Positions 19,066-27,774 of a stretch of DNA of 37,667 nt are shown here, in pieces. Each line of letters begins with the position of its first letter. The first letter of the stretch is position 1. Source of the stretch: Deltaproteobacteria bacterium (GTDB lineage Bacteria > Desulfobacterota > Desulfobacteria > Desulfobacterales > JAFDMD01); assembly GCA_019306185.1 (NCBI GenBank), contig JAFDMD010000009.1:1-37667 (forward strand). Reading direction: 5' to 3'. The position numbers and the translations under genes were made by a program. The notes under the pieces were generated by a model. That model was not told where the DNA came from and searched no databases. It saw only the letters and a program-made list of their open reading frames with translations.

Positions 19066-20298
19066 ATGTTAAAAAAAATAAAAATTATAAATTATCGAAC
19101 TCATGTTGAAACCGAATTAGAGTTAAAAGATATTACGTTGATTATAGGCTCTAATAATTCCGGCAAAACTAATCTGCTTAAAGGCATTAACTATTTTTCC
19201 AGACTTGTAAGCGCTGCGTATCCTGGAAAACGAGAAATACCAAATTTGCATAGAGGACATTACTTCCCTAATAAACATAGGCTTATAGATTCCGATAAAC
19301 CTATATCTTTTTATTGCGAATGGGAAGAGGAAGGAAAAATAATTGAGTATGAATTATCAATATATGTTATAAAAGATGAAAATATAGGATGTAAGGAAAA
19401 AGTAGTAATCCATAAAAATTCCAGCGATAAAAAAGAAATATTACACGGATATGATAAACCGTCGAGCAGACTTCTTTTAAGAAGTAACCTGCAAAATCAA
19501 AACTTAACGAATGAAGAAAAGAATATAACGGAGAGGTTTTTCCGTTCCCTTTCATTTATGTATTATTATAATTTTCAGCCGGGCTTTTTAAAAGGGTTGG
19601 CTCATTATAATGGCAATAAACAAAAGAACTATTTAGAAGAGTTTGAAAGTTTCAACAAATTTCCGAATACTGCAACGGAGATAGGACAGGAAGGATCAAA
19701 CTTTATTGAGTTGGTTAAATTTCTTAAAGAAAAGGATCAAATAGGATACGGAAAATTTTTAGGTTATTTAAAAAGGTTTGTTAAATCTTTTAACGGAGTT
19801 TTAATAGATAGGGGCGTACTCAGATGGCAGTTTGATATGGGAGAAAATACCTTTCCATATTTCGAAACAATTGACGTTTCGGACGGGCTTGTTAAAGCCG
19901 GAGCCGTAGCTTTGCTATGCGCTATGAGAAAACCTGCTTCCGTAATAATGCTTGAAGAGATAGAAAACGGGATTAATCAAAAGAATATATCCAAATTTTT
20001 AAGCTGGTTAAAAGTGGTTTCGGGCGGAGGCAAAAATACCCAGTTTATATTAACCACTCACAGCCCAAGCGTTATACGGGAATTTTCCGATTGTATAGAC
20101 AATGTTTACAATCTTCATCTTAGGGCAAGAAATTACAGAACAATAACTACAAATCTTAACGACGCAATAAAACCGCTTGCAAACATGGGACGGATAAAAG
20201 AGGAAGATATTATAATAAGAGACGGAAAAGAGGTGGTTAAAGTTAGCCCTTACGAATTAACCGAACTCTTTTACGACGGAATATTAGGCGAACTGTAA
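19066..20298 (+). CDS. AAA ATPase (OLD/AAA_15-like) of a gene pair
   Basis: A 410-residue ATP-binding protein of the SMC/OLD-like AAA_15 or AAA_21 group. Walker A (GSNNSGKT) is at residues 28-35. VSDGLVKAGAVALL is the ABC-type signature region, Walker B is VIMLEE with Glu297-Glu298, and LTTHSP provides the switch His. There is no long coiled coil and no fused TOPRIM or nuclease domain. The next gene starts 10 bases later and is its likely partner. Such two-gene ATPase pairs are often phage-defence modules (for example PARIS, GajAB-like or retron-associated ATPases), so a defence role is inferred. An AAAGGA site precedes the ATG. The gene lies between core genes lptG and argH. Confidence 0.8.
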   Translation: MLKKIKIINYRTHVETELELKDITLIIGSNNSGKTNLLKGINYFSRLVSAAYPGKREIPNLHRGHYFPNKHRLIDSDKPISFYCEWEEEGKIIEYELSIYVIKDENIGCKEKVVIHKNSSDKKEILHGYDKPSSRLLLRSNLQNQNLTNEEKNITERFFRSLSFMYYYNFQPGFLKGLAHYNGNKQKNYLEEFESFNKFPNTATEIGQEGSNFIELVKFLKEKDQIGYGKFLGYLKRFVKSFNGVLIDRGVLRWQFDMGENTFPYFETIDVSDGLVKAGAVALLCAMRKPASVIMLEEIENGINQKNISKFLSWLKVVSGGGKNTQFILTTHSPSVIREFSDCIDNVYNLHLRARNYRTITTNLNDAIKPLANMGRIKEEDIIIRDGKEVVKVSPYELTELFYDGILGEL

Positions 20299-20308
20299 GG
20301 CGGTTAAA

Positions 20309-21007
20309 ATGAGAAATATAGCTATAATAAGAGAGGGATTTAGCGATTATTGCGTTATAAAACATTTTATAAATGCTGTTTTACAAGATAATTCCGTGCA
20401 ATTAACCGATTATGATTTTTTGGATATGGAAAAGCTAACCATAAGCGGTGCGGTTGCAAAATACTTTAGAACCAGCGTCGATAAAAAAGCTATTGTATTA
20501 AAAAATAGTATAATAAGCGTGTTATATGCGGCGCTTAAGAAGTTTAAGAGGGAAAAGGATAAAGTTTCCAATAAAGATATTCTATTGATTAATTCGGATG
20601 CGGAAAAAATATTAAAGGATAAGAATAATTATTTTAATAAAGAATTTTATATATTAAATGAAATATCGCAGCTTGCTATAGAAGAATTTTATAACAATAT
20701 GGTTAAACAGGGTTGGACTTATAACAATCTTCCTTTAATCTTGCCTCTGATTTTTTTTCCAAGTTCCGAAATACTGGCAGCCTCTTGCATCTATAATTTT
20801 AAAATCGAAAGTAAAAATTTTAGGAAATTACGCGCGAAACCGGAGCTTAAAATAAAGGTATATGGAACGGACAATATACCCAAAGCAATTGAAACCGGAA
20901 AGATGGAAAAGGTTTTATCAAAATTTATTACTCCCGATACTGTGAAAGAAGTATATAAAGAGATTCCGGAAGCAAGAAAACTAATACATATATTAAGTTT
21001 CTTATAA
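20309..21007 (+). CDS. Unknown partner of the AAA ATPase, possibly TOPRIM-like
   Basis: A 232-residue protein I do not recognise with certainty. It begins with a hydrophobic strand and IIREGFSDYCVIKHFI, which resembles the first TOPRIM motif (hydrophobic strand, EG, x, SD). A second strand, DILLINSDAE near residues 91-100, could be the acidic motif, though it lacks the usual DxD spacing. If correct, it would be a nuclease or effector activated by the ATPase, as AriB is in PARIS. The rest is helical and charged. The gene is 10 bases after the ATPase, with AAGGCGG as its ribosome binding site. TOPRIM assignment is tentative. Confidence 0.6.
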   Translation: MRNIAIIREGFSDYCVIKHFINAVLQDNSVQLTDYDFLDMEKLTISGAVAKYFRTSVDKKAIVLKNSIISVLYAALKKFKREKDKVSNKDILLINSDAEKILKDKNNYFNKEFYILNEISQLAIEEFYNNMVKQGWTYNNLPLILPLIFFPSSEILAASCIYNFKIESKNFRKLRAKPELKIKVYGTDNIPKAIETGKMEKVLSKFITPDTVKEVYKEIPEARKLIHILSFL

Positions 21008-21084
21008 TCATTATATAACCGTTCTTTTTTAAAGCGAAAAGATATGGTAAGTAATCCGCTTAAAAGATTAAAAGGCGGTTTAAT

Positions 21085-21480
21085 ATGAATAAAAGTATAA
21101 GATGGAGACAACGCTATAATAATTTTGAAAAGGCTTTTATTAGATTAACCAATGCGGTTAATAAAGACGAGTATGACCAATTATCCGAAGCCGGTTTGAT
21201 TAAAACATTTGAATTTACATTTGAATTGGCTTGGAAAACCTTAAAAGATTATCTTGAAAGCAAAGGAATAATCGCAAAATTCTCAAGAGACGCAATAAAA
21301 CTTTCTTTTCAAAATTCTATAATAGAGGATGGCGAAGTTTGGATAGATATGCTTGAAAAAAGAGATTTATTATCTCATGTTTACGATGACAAGATAAGCG
21401 ACAACGCGTTGAATTATATAAAAAATAATTATTTTGAAGCTATAAAACAGGTTTTTGATTTTTTAAAAGGCGAATTGTAA
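21085..21480 (+). CDS. HepT-like HEPN protein, HI0074 family, without an MNT partner
   Basis: A 131-residue homologue of the HepT protein at 11995. TFEFTFELAWKTLKDYLE is the family signature near residue 46, and KRDLLSHVYDD near residue 93 aligns with the HEPN motif, retaining Arg, His and Tyr but with Asp instead of the usual Asn. No nucleotidyltransferase gene lies next to it on either strand. It follows the ATPase pair by about 80 bases, with AAAGGCGG before its start, and may belong to that unit or be a solitary toxin whose antitoxin has been lost. Confidence 0.75.
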   Translation: MNKSIRWRQRYNNFEKAFIRLTNAVNKDEYDQLSEAGLIKTFEFTFELAWKTLKDYLESKGIIAKFSRDAIKLSFQNSIIEDGEVWIDMLEKRDLLSHVYDDKISDNALNYIKNNYFEAIKQVFDFLKGEL

Positions 21481-21505
21481 AATATTAGAATAAGGTTTGT
21501 TTTTT

Positions 21506-22099
21506 ATGAATATATTTGAAATAACAAAAGATATAAATAATTTATATCTTTTTATAATTTTTGCCATTCCCGGATTTATATCAATAAAAACATATAACAC
21601 CTTATCTCCTTCCGATAAAAAGAATGCGCCTCAAGTAATCATTGACGCTATCACTTATAGCTGTTTAAATTATGCTTTAATGTCTTGGGCGATATATTTG
21701 GATTTATATTTTAATTTATCGGTTAATTATCCGTTATTACATATTTTAACCTTATTAACGGTTGTTTTCATATCGCCTATAATTTTATCTTTTGCTTATT
21801 ATAAATTAAGAGAATCAAAAACAATTTTAAAAATAGCGCCTCATCCGACTTTAAAATCTTGGGATTATATTTTTGGAAAAAAAGAGGTATATTGGATTAT
21901 ATTAGAACTTCAGGACGGCAAAAGAATTGGCGGGATATATGATAAGAATTCTTTTGCCTCCTCTTTTCCGGCCGAAGAACAGATATACATTGAGGAACTT
22001 TGGGAAATAGAAGGCAAAAAATTTATCAAACCTATTGAAAGATCAAAAGGGGTGATGGTAAACGGGAATAATATAAAATTTATAGAGTATTATACTTAA
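21506..22099 (+). CDS. DUF6338 family membrane protein
   Basis: A 197-residue protein with two or three N-terminal membrane segments (about residues 12-32, 50-75 and 85-105) and a soluble C-terminal domain. Features that fit DUF6338 are IPGFISIKTYNTL, PTLKSWDYIF, LQDGKRIGGIYDKNSFASSF and EEQIYIEELWEIEG near the C-terminus. The biochemical role of the family is unknown to me; its scattered occurrence and genomic company suggest an accessory function. The start is ATG 21506, with AAGG about ten bases upstream, rather than an in-frame TTG at 21497. A tiny gene follows 15 bases later. Confidence 0.75.
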   Translation: MNIFEITKDINNLYLFIIFAIPGFISIKTYNTLSPSDKKNAPQVIIDAITYSCLNYALMSWAIYLDLYFNLSVNYPLLHILTLLTVVFISPIILSFAYYKLRESKTILKIAPHPTLKSWDYIFGKKEVYWIILELQDGKRIGGIYDKNSFASSFPAEEQIYIEELWEIEGKKFIKPIERSKGVMVNGNNIKFIEYYT

Positions 22100-22114
22100 A
22101 AAAGAGGTTGGCTT

Positions 22115-22279
22115 ATGAAAAAAAAATCTATTAATAAAGAAGCAAGAAGAGTAATTGACGGTTATCAGCCTATTAAAGGCAAGCTGGATAGAAATAATCC
22201 TCCGGGCAGAAGTTCTTCGTCCCAAAATGCAAACTTAAATTCAAATAGTTCTAAAGCAAATTCAGCCGATAAAAAATAG
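22115..22279 (+). CDS. 54-residue partner of the DUF6338 protein
   Basis: A short basic, then Asn/Ser-rich, low-complexity protein. It opens MKKKSINKEARRVIDGYQPI and continues KGKLDRNNPPGRSSSS. A Gly-Tyr-Gln-Pro stretch near the middle followed by Pro/Ser/Asn-rich tail is a pattern I associate with tiny genes next to DUF6338 genes, which supports it being real. AGAGG lies 9 bases before the ATG. No membrane segment or catalytic motif is present; a regulatory or tethering peptide is possible. Confidence 0.65.
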   Translation: MKKKSINKEARRVIDGYQPIKGKLDRNNPPGRSSSSQNANLNSNSSKANSADKK

Positions 22280-22313
22280 ATTGGTTGGGATATAAATAAT
22301 AAGCGAAAAAAAT

Positions 22314-23693
22314 ATGACTGAAAAATTATGGGACGGCAGATTTGCCGAAAAAACAAACGAGTTGGTCGAAAGGTTTACATCCTCTATAGATACGGATAAA
22401 ACTTTATATTCTTACGATATTCAAGGCAGCATTGCCCATTGTAAAATGCTTGCCAAACAATCCATTATAAGCAACGACGAGGCGGAGCAAATAATAAAAG
22501 GGCTTTTGGAAATAAAAGAGGAGATTAAAAGCGGTTCTTTTAAGTATAATGATAAGCTTGAAGATATTCATATGCACATAGAGGCAAGACTTATAGAAAA
22601 GATAGGAGAAACAGGGAAAAAGCTTCATACTGCAAGAAGTAGAAACGATCAGGTTGCTTTAGACGTTAGAATGTATCTTAAGGAGAAAACTTTATTTATA
22701 ATTAACGAAATGATAAGTTTACAAAAGTCTTTGATTAGATTTGCAAAGGAGCATAAGGATATAATAATGCCCGGTTATACTCATATGCAAAGGGCGCAGC
22801 CTGTTCTTTTTGCTCATCATATAATGGCTTATTATGAAATGTTTGAAAGAGATATTCAAAGATTTGAAGATTCCTTAAAACGAACCGACGTTATGCCGCT
22901 CGGAGCCGCGGCTTTGGCGGGTACAACTTATCCTATAGACAGAGATTATATCGCAAAGTTATTAAATTTTTCTCAAGTATCTTCAAATAGTATAGATACG
23001 GTTTCGGACAGAGATTTTATAATAGAATTTTTAAGTTGCGCAAGCATTTGCATGATACATTTAAGCAGAATTTCGGAAGAATTTATTTTATGGTCAGGAA
23101 CCGAATTTAATTTTATAGAATTGCCGGACGCTTTTACTACCGGAAGCAGCATAATGCCTCAGAAAAAAAATCCGGATATTTGCGAGTTGACAAGGGGAAA
23201 AACAGGCGGGGTATTCGGCGCTCTTATTTGCATGCTAACAATTATGAAAGGGCTTCCTCTTGCTTACGACAGAGATATGCAGGAGGATAAAAAACCTCTT
23301 TTTAACGCGGTAAATACGCTGGGTTTATGCGTAAAAATTTATGCGGATATGTTGCCTAAAATAAAAGTTAATAAAGATATAATGAAGAAAGCGGCATCCA
23401 TAGGGTTTTTAAACGCCACCGATTTTGCCGATTATTTGACTTCAAAAGGGATGCCGTTTCGAGACGCTCATAATTGCGCGGGAAAAGCCGTAAGTTACGC
23501 CTTAAAAAATACAAAAGAGCTTAACGAGTTGACTCTTAAAGAGCTTCAAGGTTTTTCTTCGCTTATAAACAAGGATATATTTAAAGCTTTGGGGCTGGAA
23601 AACATGATCGAAAGAAGAGCTTCGAGCGGTTCTACCTCTTATAAAAATGTTTCTTACGCTATAGAAAAAGCGGAAAAAAAATATTTATTATAG
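22314..23693 (+). CDS. argH: Argininosuccinate lyase
   Basis: A 459-residue member of the fumarase/aspartase superfamily. It splits argininosuccinate to arginine and fumarate, the last step of arginine synthesis. KLWDGRFAEKTNELVERFTS is the standard N-terminus. TARSRNDQVALDVRMYL, HMQRAQPVLFAHH and the catalytic loop GSSIMPQKKNPD (residues 277-288) are complete. Length is that of the family. It opens a run of tightly packed genes (lipoprotein, dapL, folK and on) in the same direction, an arrangement like the Geobacter argH-lysine block. argG is not in the window. Confidence 0.96.
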   Translation: MTEKLWDGRFAEKTNELVERFTSSIDTDKTLYSYDIQGSIAHCKMLAKQSIISNDEAEQIIKGLLEIKEEIKSGSFKYNDKLEDIHMHIEARLIEKIGETGKKLHTARSRNDQVALDVRMYLKEKTLFIINEMISLQKSLIRFAKEHKDIIMPGYTHMQRAQPVLFAHHIMAYYEMFERDIQRFEDSLKRTDVMPLGAAALAGTTYPIDRDYIAKLLNFSQVSSNSIDTVSDRDFIIEFLSCASICMIHLSRISEEFILWSGTEFNFIELPDAFTTGSSIMPQKKNPDICELTRGKTGGVFGALICMLTIMKGLPLAYDRDMQEDKKPLFNAVNTLGLCVKIYADMLPKIKVNKDIMKKAASIGFLNATDFADYLTSKGMPFRDAHNCAGKAVSYALKNTKELNELTLKELQGFSSLINKDIFKALGLENMIERRASSGSTSYKNVSYAIEKAEKKYLL

Positions 23694-23773
23694 TTTGGTT
23701 AATCGGAGGCGAAGCCTATCCTGCCCAAAGAGCGAAATTGTAAGTTGTAAATTGATTTTTTTAAAGGAGAAAA

Positions 23774-23920
23774 ATGAATAAGTATAAATTTAACTTAATA
23801 ACAATAATAATAAGCCTGTTTTTTTTGGGAGCGTCCATTTTAAATGTAGTCGGATGCGGCAAAAAGGGGGATCCTGTCCCTAAATCTACGGTTACGGAGA
23901 AAGAAAAATGTTCCGAATAA
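23774..23920 (+). CDS. Small LptM/YifL-like lipoprotein
   Basis: A 48-residue protein preceded by AAAGGAG. A hydrophobic signal sequence ends in the lipobox NVVGC, with the mature protein starting CGKKGDPVPK. The Cys-Gly-x-Lys-Gly-x-Pro-x-Pro start is the hallmark of LptM (YifL)-type lipoproteins, which in E. coli help mature LptD. Its place directly after argH is also typical in proteobacteria. The last 13 bases overlap the dapL start, so translation is probably coupled. Confidence 0.85.
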   Translation: MNKYKFNLITIIISLFFLGASILNVVGCGKKGDPVPKSTVTEKEKCSE

Positions 23921-25074
23921 ACATAGCGCAAAGAGTAAAAGAGCTTCCTCCATATCTGTTTAAAGAAATAGATAAACAGAAAGCCGAAGCAATAAAAGCC
24001 GGATCGGACATTATTGATTTGGGAGTAGGCGATCCCGATTTGCCTACTCCCAATTATATAATTGAAGCTTTAAGCAAAGCCGCGGCTGATCCGACAAACC
24101 ATCAATATCCTTCTTACGCCGGAATGGAAGCCTTTAACAAAGAGGCGGCGTTATGGTTAAAAAAAAGGTTCGACACAGATATTAAATCGAGCGAAGTTAT
24201 AACCCTTATAGGTTCAAAAGAGGGGATTGCTCATACTCCGCTTGCATTTATTAATCCCGGCGATATAGCCTTGATTCCAGATCCGGGTTATCCGGTATAT
24301 GAAAATTCGGTTCGATTTGCCGGAGGAATTCCTTTTTATATGCCTCTTAAAAAGGAGAATGGCTTTTTGCCGGATTTTAGCGCAATTCCCGAAAATATCG
24401 CTGGAAAAGCAAAGCTGATGTTTTTAAATTATCCTAATAATCCTACTTCCGCTACCGCGGAGATATCCTTTTTTAATGATTTGGTATTATATGCAAAAAA
24501 ATATAATATTATAGTATGTCATGACGCCGCCTATACGGAGGTTTATTATAACGGTAAAAAACCGACCGGCTTTTTGGAAGCGGAAGGGGCGAAAGAGGTA
24601 GGCATAGAGTATCATTCTCTTTCTAAAACGTACAATATGACCGGATGGAGAATAGGGTTTGCCGCCGGAGGTTCCGATATTATAAACGCTTTGGGAAAAA
24701 TTAAAAGCAATGTTGATTCCGGAGTTTTTCAGGCGATTCAGATTGCGGGAATTGAGGCTTTGAAAGGCGGGGAAAAGTATATAGAGGAGCTAAACCGAAT
24801 ATATGAAAAACGGAAGCGGATAATTCTTGACGCATTAAATTCCGCCGGAATAAAAGCTTATGATCCGAAAGCGACATTTTATATATGGTTTGAAGTCCCC
24901 AAGGGTTATAGTTCCGCCGAATTTGTAAGCCTTCTTTTGTCTAAAGCTAATATAGTAACTATTCCGGGCTCAGGCTTCGGAAAAGCGGGCGAAGGCTATG
25001 CCAGAATATCTCTTACCGTAAGCGAAGAAAGAATAAAAGAGGCGGCTTTACGGATTAAAAATGCAAAATTCTAA
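23908..25074 (+). CDS. dapL: LL-diaminopimelate aminotransferase
   Basis: A 388-residue class I/II PLP aminotransferase. MFRINIAQRVKELPPYLFKE and IDLGVGDPDLPTP are characteristic of the DapL family. NYPNNPTSA and the DAAY motif are present, and Lys240 in SLSKTYNMTGWR binds PLP. It converts tetrahydrodipicolinate directly to LL-diaminopimelate, bypassing the acylated intermediates, for peptidoglycan and lysine. It overlaps the preceding lipoprotein by 13 bases and folK by 14. dapA, dapB and lysA, which accompany it in Geobacter-type clusters, are absent here. Confidence 0.92.
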   Translation: MFRINIAQRVKELPPYLFKEIDKQKAEAIKAGSDIIDLGVGDPDLPTPNYIIEALSKAAADPTNHQYPSYAGMEAFNKEAALWLKKRFDTDIKSSEVITLIGSKEGIAHTPLAFINPGDIALIPDPGYPVYENSVRFAGGIPFYMPLKKENGFLPDFSAIPENIAGKAKLMFLNYPNNPTSATAEISFFNDLVLYAKKYNIIVCHDAAYTEVYYNGKKPTGFLEAEGAKEVGIEYHSLSKTYNMTGWRIGFAAGGSDIINALGKIKSNVDSGVFQAIQIAGIEALKGGEKYIEELNRIYEKRKRIILDALNSAGIKAYDPKATFYIWFEVPKGYSSAEFVSLLLSKANIVTIPGSGFGKAGEGYARISLTVSEERIKEAALRIKNAKF

Positions 25075-25579
25075 ATATAGTAGCGCCTTTATCTCCATAG
25101 GCTCGAATATAGGAGATAAAACCGACTTTTGTAAAAAAGGAATAGACGGAATTGATAATTTGCAGGGTTGTCGGATAACCGACATTTCAAAGTTTTATCA
25201 AACTTCTCCGGTTGACTATACGGAGCAGGATAGTTTTGCAAACTGCGCGGTTAAAATAAAAACCGAATATAGCCCGGAAGTTCTTTTGGATAATTTGCGG
25301 AAAATAGAAAAAAAAGTAGGGACGGTTGAAAAAAAGGTAAGATTTGGTCCGAGAATTCTTGATTTAGATATTATTTTTTACGACGATATTATATTAGATA
25401 CAGACAGGTTAAAAATACCGCACCCAAGAATGCATACCCGATATTTTGTTTTATTGCCCATAGCGGATATTGATTCGGATTTTATACACCCGGCGTTAAA
25501 AATAAGCATTAAAAGCTTGATAGAAAATCTTAAAAAGGATATTCGATATAACCAGCAGAAAGCGCGGATTATAACATGA
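25061..25579 (+). CDS. folK: 2-amino-4-hydroxy-6-hydroxymethyldihydropteridine diphosphokinase
   Basis: A 172-residue HPPK enzyme of folate synthesis, transferring pyrophosphate from ATP to the pterin. SIGSNIGDK near the N-terminus, SKFYQTSPV near residue 44, and the catalytic RFGPRILDLDIIFYDD followed by PHPRMHTRYFVLLP are all present; the two Asp of DLD bind magnesium. It overlaps dapL by 14 bases and the next gene by four, so it is part of the same transcript. Confidence 0.94.
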   Translation: MQNSKYSSAFISIGSNIGDKTDFCKKGIDGIDNLQGCRITDISKFYQTSPVDYTEQDSFANCAVKIKTEYSPEVLLDNLRKIEKKVGTVEKKVRFGPRILDLDIIFYDDIILDTDRLKIPHPRMHTRYFVLLPIADIDSDFIHPALKISIKSLIENLKKDIRYNQQKARIIT

Positions 25580-25842
25580 GGCTACTGCTATTTTTATTAT
25601 TTGTATATCTTTGTTATATATTATTAAAGTCCCGTAGAAAATCTTCGGGCAATGGCGTAACGCCTTTCAAAGATATAAAAAAGAGAGCCGACGATATAAT
25701 GGTTTTTGATCCTTGTTGTAAAATATATTATCCGAGAAAAGACTGTATAGAGTTTAAAGATAAAAAGGAAATATTATATTTTTGCCGCAAGGAGTGTAAA
25801 AAAAAGTTTTTGGAAGATAGAAAAAAAGGAGATTTTAAATGA
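25576..25842 (+). CDS. PP0621-like small membrane-anchored Cys-rich protein
   Basis: An 88-residue protein with one N-terminal membrane segment (residues 3-17) and a small Cys-containing domain. The pattern [17 protein letters not shown] and [12 protein letters not shown] suggests a metal-binding, TRASH-like knuckle, as in the PP0621 family. The start overlaps the folK stop (ATGA) and its stop overlaps fsa the same way. Small proteins of this type next to folK are common in proteobacteria; their function is unknown. Confidence 0.75.
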   Translation: MRLLLFLLFVYLCYILLKSRRKSSGNGVTPFKDIKKRADDIMVFDPCCKIYYPRKDCIEFKDKKEILYFCRKECKKKFLEDRKKGDFK

Positions 25843-26483
25843 AATTTTTTATAGATACCGCAAATATTAATGAGATAAAGGAAGCTCATAGCATGGGGAT
25901 GGTTGACGGAGTAACCACAAATCCTTCTCTTATCGCAAAGGAAAAAGGAGAATTCAAAGATATTATAAAGCAGATATGCGAAATAACAGCCGGCCCCGTA
26001 AGCGCGGAAGTAATAGGATTAGATACGAAAACTATGGTAAAAGAGGCGCAAGACCTTGCGGCTTTGGCTTCTAATATAGTCGTAAAAATACCCATGACGA
26101 TAAACGGGATAAAAGCGGTAAAGATTTTATCTCAAGAGCAGATTAAAACAAACGTAACCTTGATATTTTCTCCTCTTCAGGCGCTTATGGCTGCAAAATC
26201 CGGCGCATCTTACGTTAGTCCTTTTGTAGGCAGATTAGACGATCTTTCGCAAGAGGGGATGACGCTGGCAGAGCAGATTGTCGATATTTACGATAATTAT
26301 AACTTTGATACCGAAATAATAGTGGCAAGCATAAGAAATCCGATACATGTTCTTGAATCCGCGCTTATGGGAGCCGATATTGCAACAATACCGTTTAATG
26401 TTTTATCCAAACTTGCGGCTCATCCTCTTACGGATAAGGGCATAGACGCGTTTTTGGCAGACTGGAAAAAAGCAAACAAGTAA
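25839..26483 (+). CDS. fsa: Fructose-6-phosphate aldolase / transaldolase-like protein
   Basis: A 214-residue protein of the small (type 3B/FSA) transaldolase family. [16 protein letters not shown] and [13 protein letters not shown] are the family N-terminus, and Lys83 in VVKIPMT is the Schiff-base lysine. It either acts as transaldolase in the non-oxidative pentose phosphate pathway or cleaves fructose 6-phosphate; sequence alone does not decide, and many bacterial members are true transaldolases. It overlaps the previous gene by four bases. AAAGGAG lies inside that gene, before the start. Confidence 0.93.
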   Translation: MKFFIDTANINEIKEAHSMGMVDGVTTNPSLIAKEKGEFKDIIKQICEITAGPVSAEVIGLDTKTMVKEAQDLAALASNIVVKIPMTINGIKAVKILSQEQIKTNVTLIFSPLQALMAAKSGASYVSPFVGRLDDLSQEGMTLAEQIVDIYDNYNFDTEIIVASIRNPIHVLESALMGADIATIPFNVLSKLAAHPLTDKGIDAFLADWKKANK

Positions 26484-26494
26484 AAGATATACTA

Positions 26495-27058
26495 ATGAGC
26501 AAAATATCCGATGTAATAGGTCATCCTAATTTTTTAACTCTTTTTCGCATAGCCGCGGTTCCGGTATTGGTTCTGCTGCTGCTATCCACAAATAAGGTAT
26601 TAACTTTTTTATCTGCCTTGGTCTTTAGCGCTGCTGCGATAACCGATTATTTTGACGGTTATATCGCAAGACAAAAAGGGCTTGTATCAAGCTTTGGAAA
26701 AATTATGGATCCTGTTGCGGATAAGCTTTTAATATCCTCCGCAATTATTATGCTTATATCTCACGGATGGATGCCCGCATGGATAGGGTGTGTTATAATA
26801 GGAAGAGAGATTTCTATAACAGGCTTAAGAAATCTTATTATAAAAAAAGGCGGCGATATATCAGCGTCTAAACTCGGAAAGTATAAAACCGGATTTCAGA
26901 TAGCCGCTATAATACCGCTTTTAATTCATTATCCTTATTTTGGGATTGATATAAATATAATAGGGCAATTCTTTCTATGGGGGGCTTTGATATTTACTAT
27001 ATGGTCGGCTATTGATTACATTATAAAGTTTCAAAAAATAGAGCCGTTTAAATTGTAG
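26495..27058 (+). CDS. pgsA: CDP-diacylglycerol-glycerol-3-phosphate 3-phosphatidyltransferase
   Basis: A 187-residue inner-membrane enzyme that makes phosphatidylglycerophosphate, the substrate of PgpA. The CDP-alcohol phosphatidyltransferase motif is complete: Asp54-Gly55, Ala58-Arg59, Gly68, Asp72 and Asp76 (D-G-x2-A-R-x8-G-x3-D-x3-D). About four to five membrane segments are present. It is the last gene of the argH-to-pgsA run. Beyond it come the remains of an insertion sequence. Confidence 0.94.
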   Translation: MSKISDVIGHPNFLTLFRIAAVPVLVLLLLSTNKVLTFLSALVFSAAAITDYFDGYIARQKGLVSSFGKIMDPVADKLLISSAIIMLISHGWMPAWIGCVIIGREISITGLRNLIIKKGGDISASKLGKYKTGFQIAAIIPLLIHYPYFGIDINIIGQFFLWGALIFTIWSAIDYIIKFQKIEPFKL

Positions 27059-27129
27059 CTTTATATATATTGTTACGGCGCGTATATAGTAGATAAAAAA
27101 TAAAAAACGCTTGATTCAAGCACAACTCC

Positions 27130-27693
27130 TGAAGCTATTCCGTAAGAATGAGAAAAGCCGGTTTAAAAGTTAATCGTGTTTATAAAAAAAACAATATAAA
27201 CAAAGCATTAAAGAAAACGAAGCTGCGCCTAACATAATAAATCAAGATTTTAGAGCGGAGGCTCTAAATCGCAAATGGGTAACGGATACAACCCAAATAA
27301 GAACTTATGAAGGTTGGCTTTATCTTGCGACAGTTTGCGATTCGTATTCGCGAATGATTGTAGGTTGGTCTATGTAAAATACGCCTACGAATAAGCTGGC
27401 TTTAGACGCTCTTTTAATGGCGGTATTGCGTAGAAAGCATAGAATAACAAGTAATTATTCATTCGGATCAAGGAAGCCAATTTACTTCTAATGTTTGGAA
27501 AACTTTTTGTAAAAATTATAAGTAGAACCGGCAATTGTCTTGATAATGCCGTTATTGAATCTTTTTATAGTTCTTTAAATTAAAGGGCAAGTTTATAAAA
27601 CCGGTAATAAAGCTAAATCGGATATCTTTGAATATATTAAAACGAAAATATAGTTATATCGGCTTTCTAAGTCCTAAAAACTTTGAAAAATGA
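27130..27693 (+). pseudogene. IS3-family transposase (orfB) relic
   Basis: The region encodes recognisable pieces of an IS3-type integrase-core transposase. They are MRKAGLKVNRVY, then NQDFRAEALNRKWVTDTTQI with the first Asp, then EGWLYLATVCDSYSRMIVGW. In other frames follow HSDQGSQFTSNVWKTF with the second Asp, a VIESFY block with the Glu, and SDIFEYIKT. At least two frameshifts and several stops break the frame, and orfA and the left end are missing. It is not functional. The matching right end lies at 27775-27832. Confidence 0.85.
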
Positions 27694-27774
27694 TTTGTAA
27701 TTTAATTTTGTGTTTATGCTTTCGGGGGAAGTCTATCTTCTACTTTTTTTCATTCTACCCCCCTTGTTGTTTGA

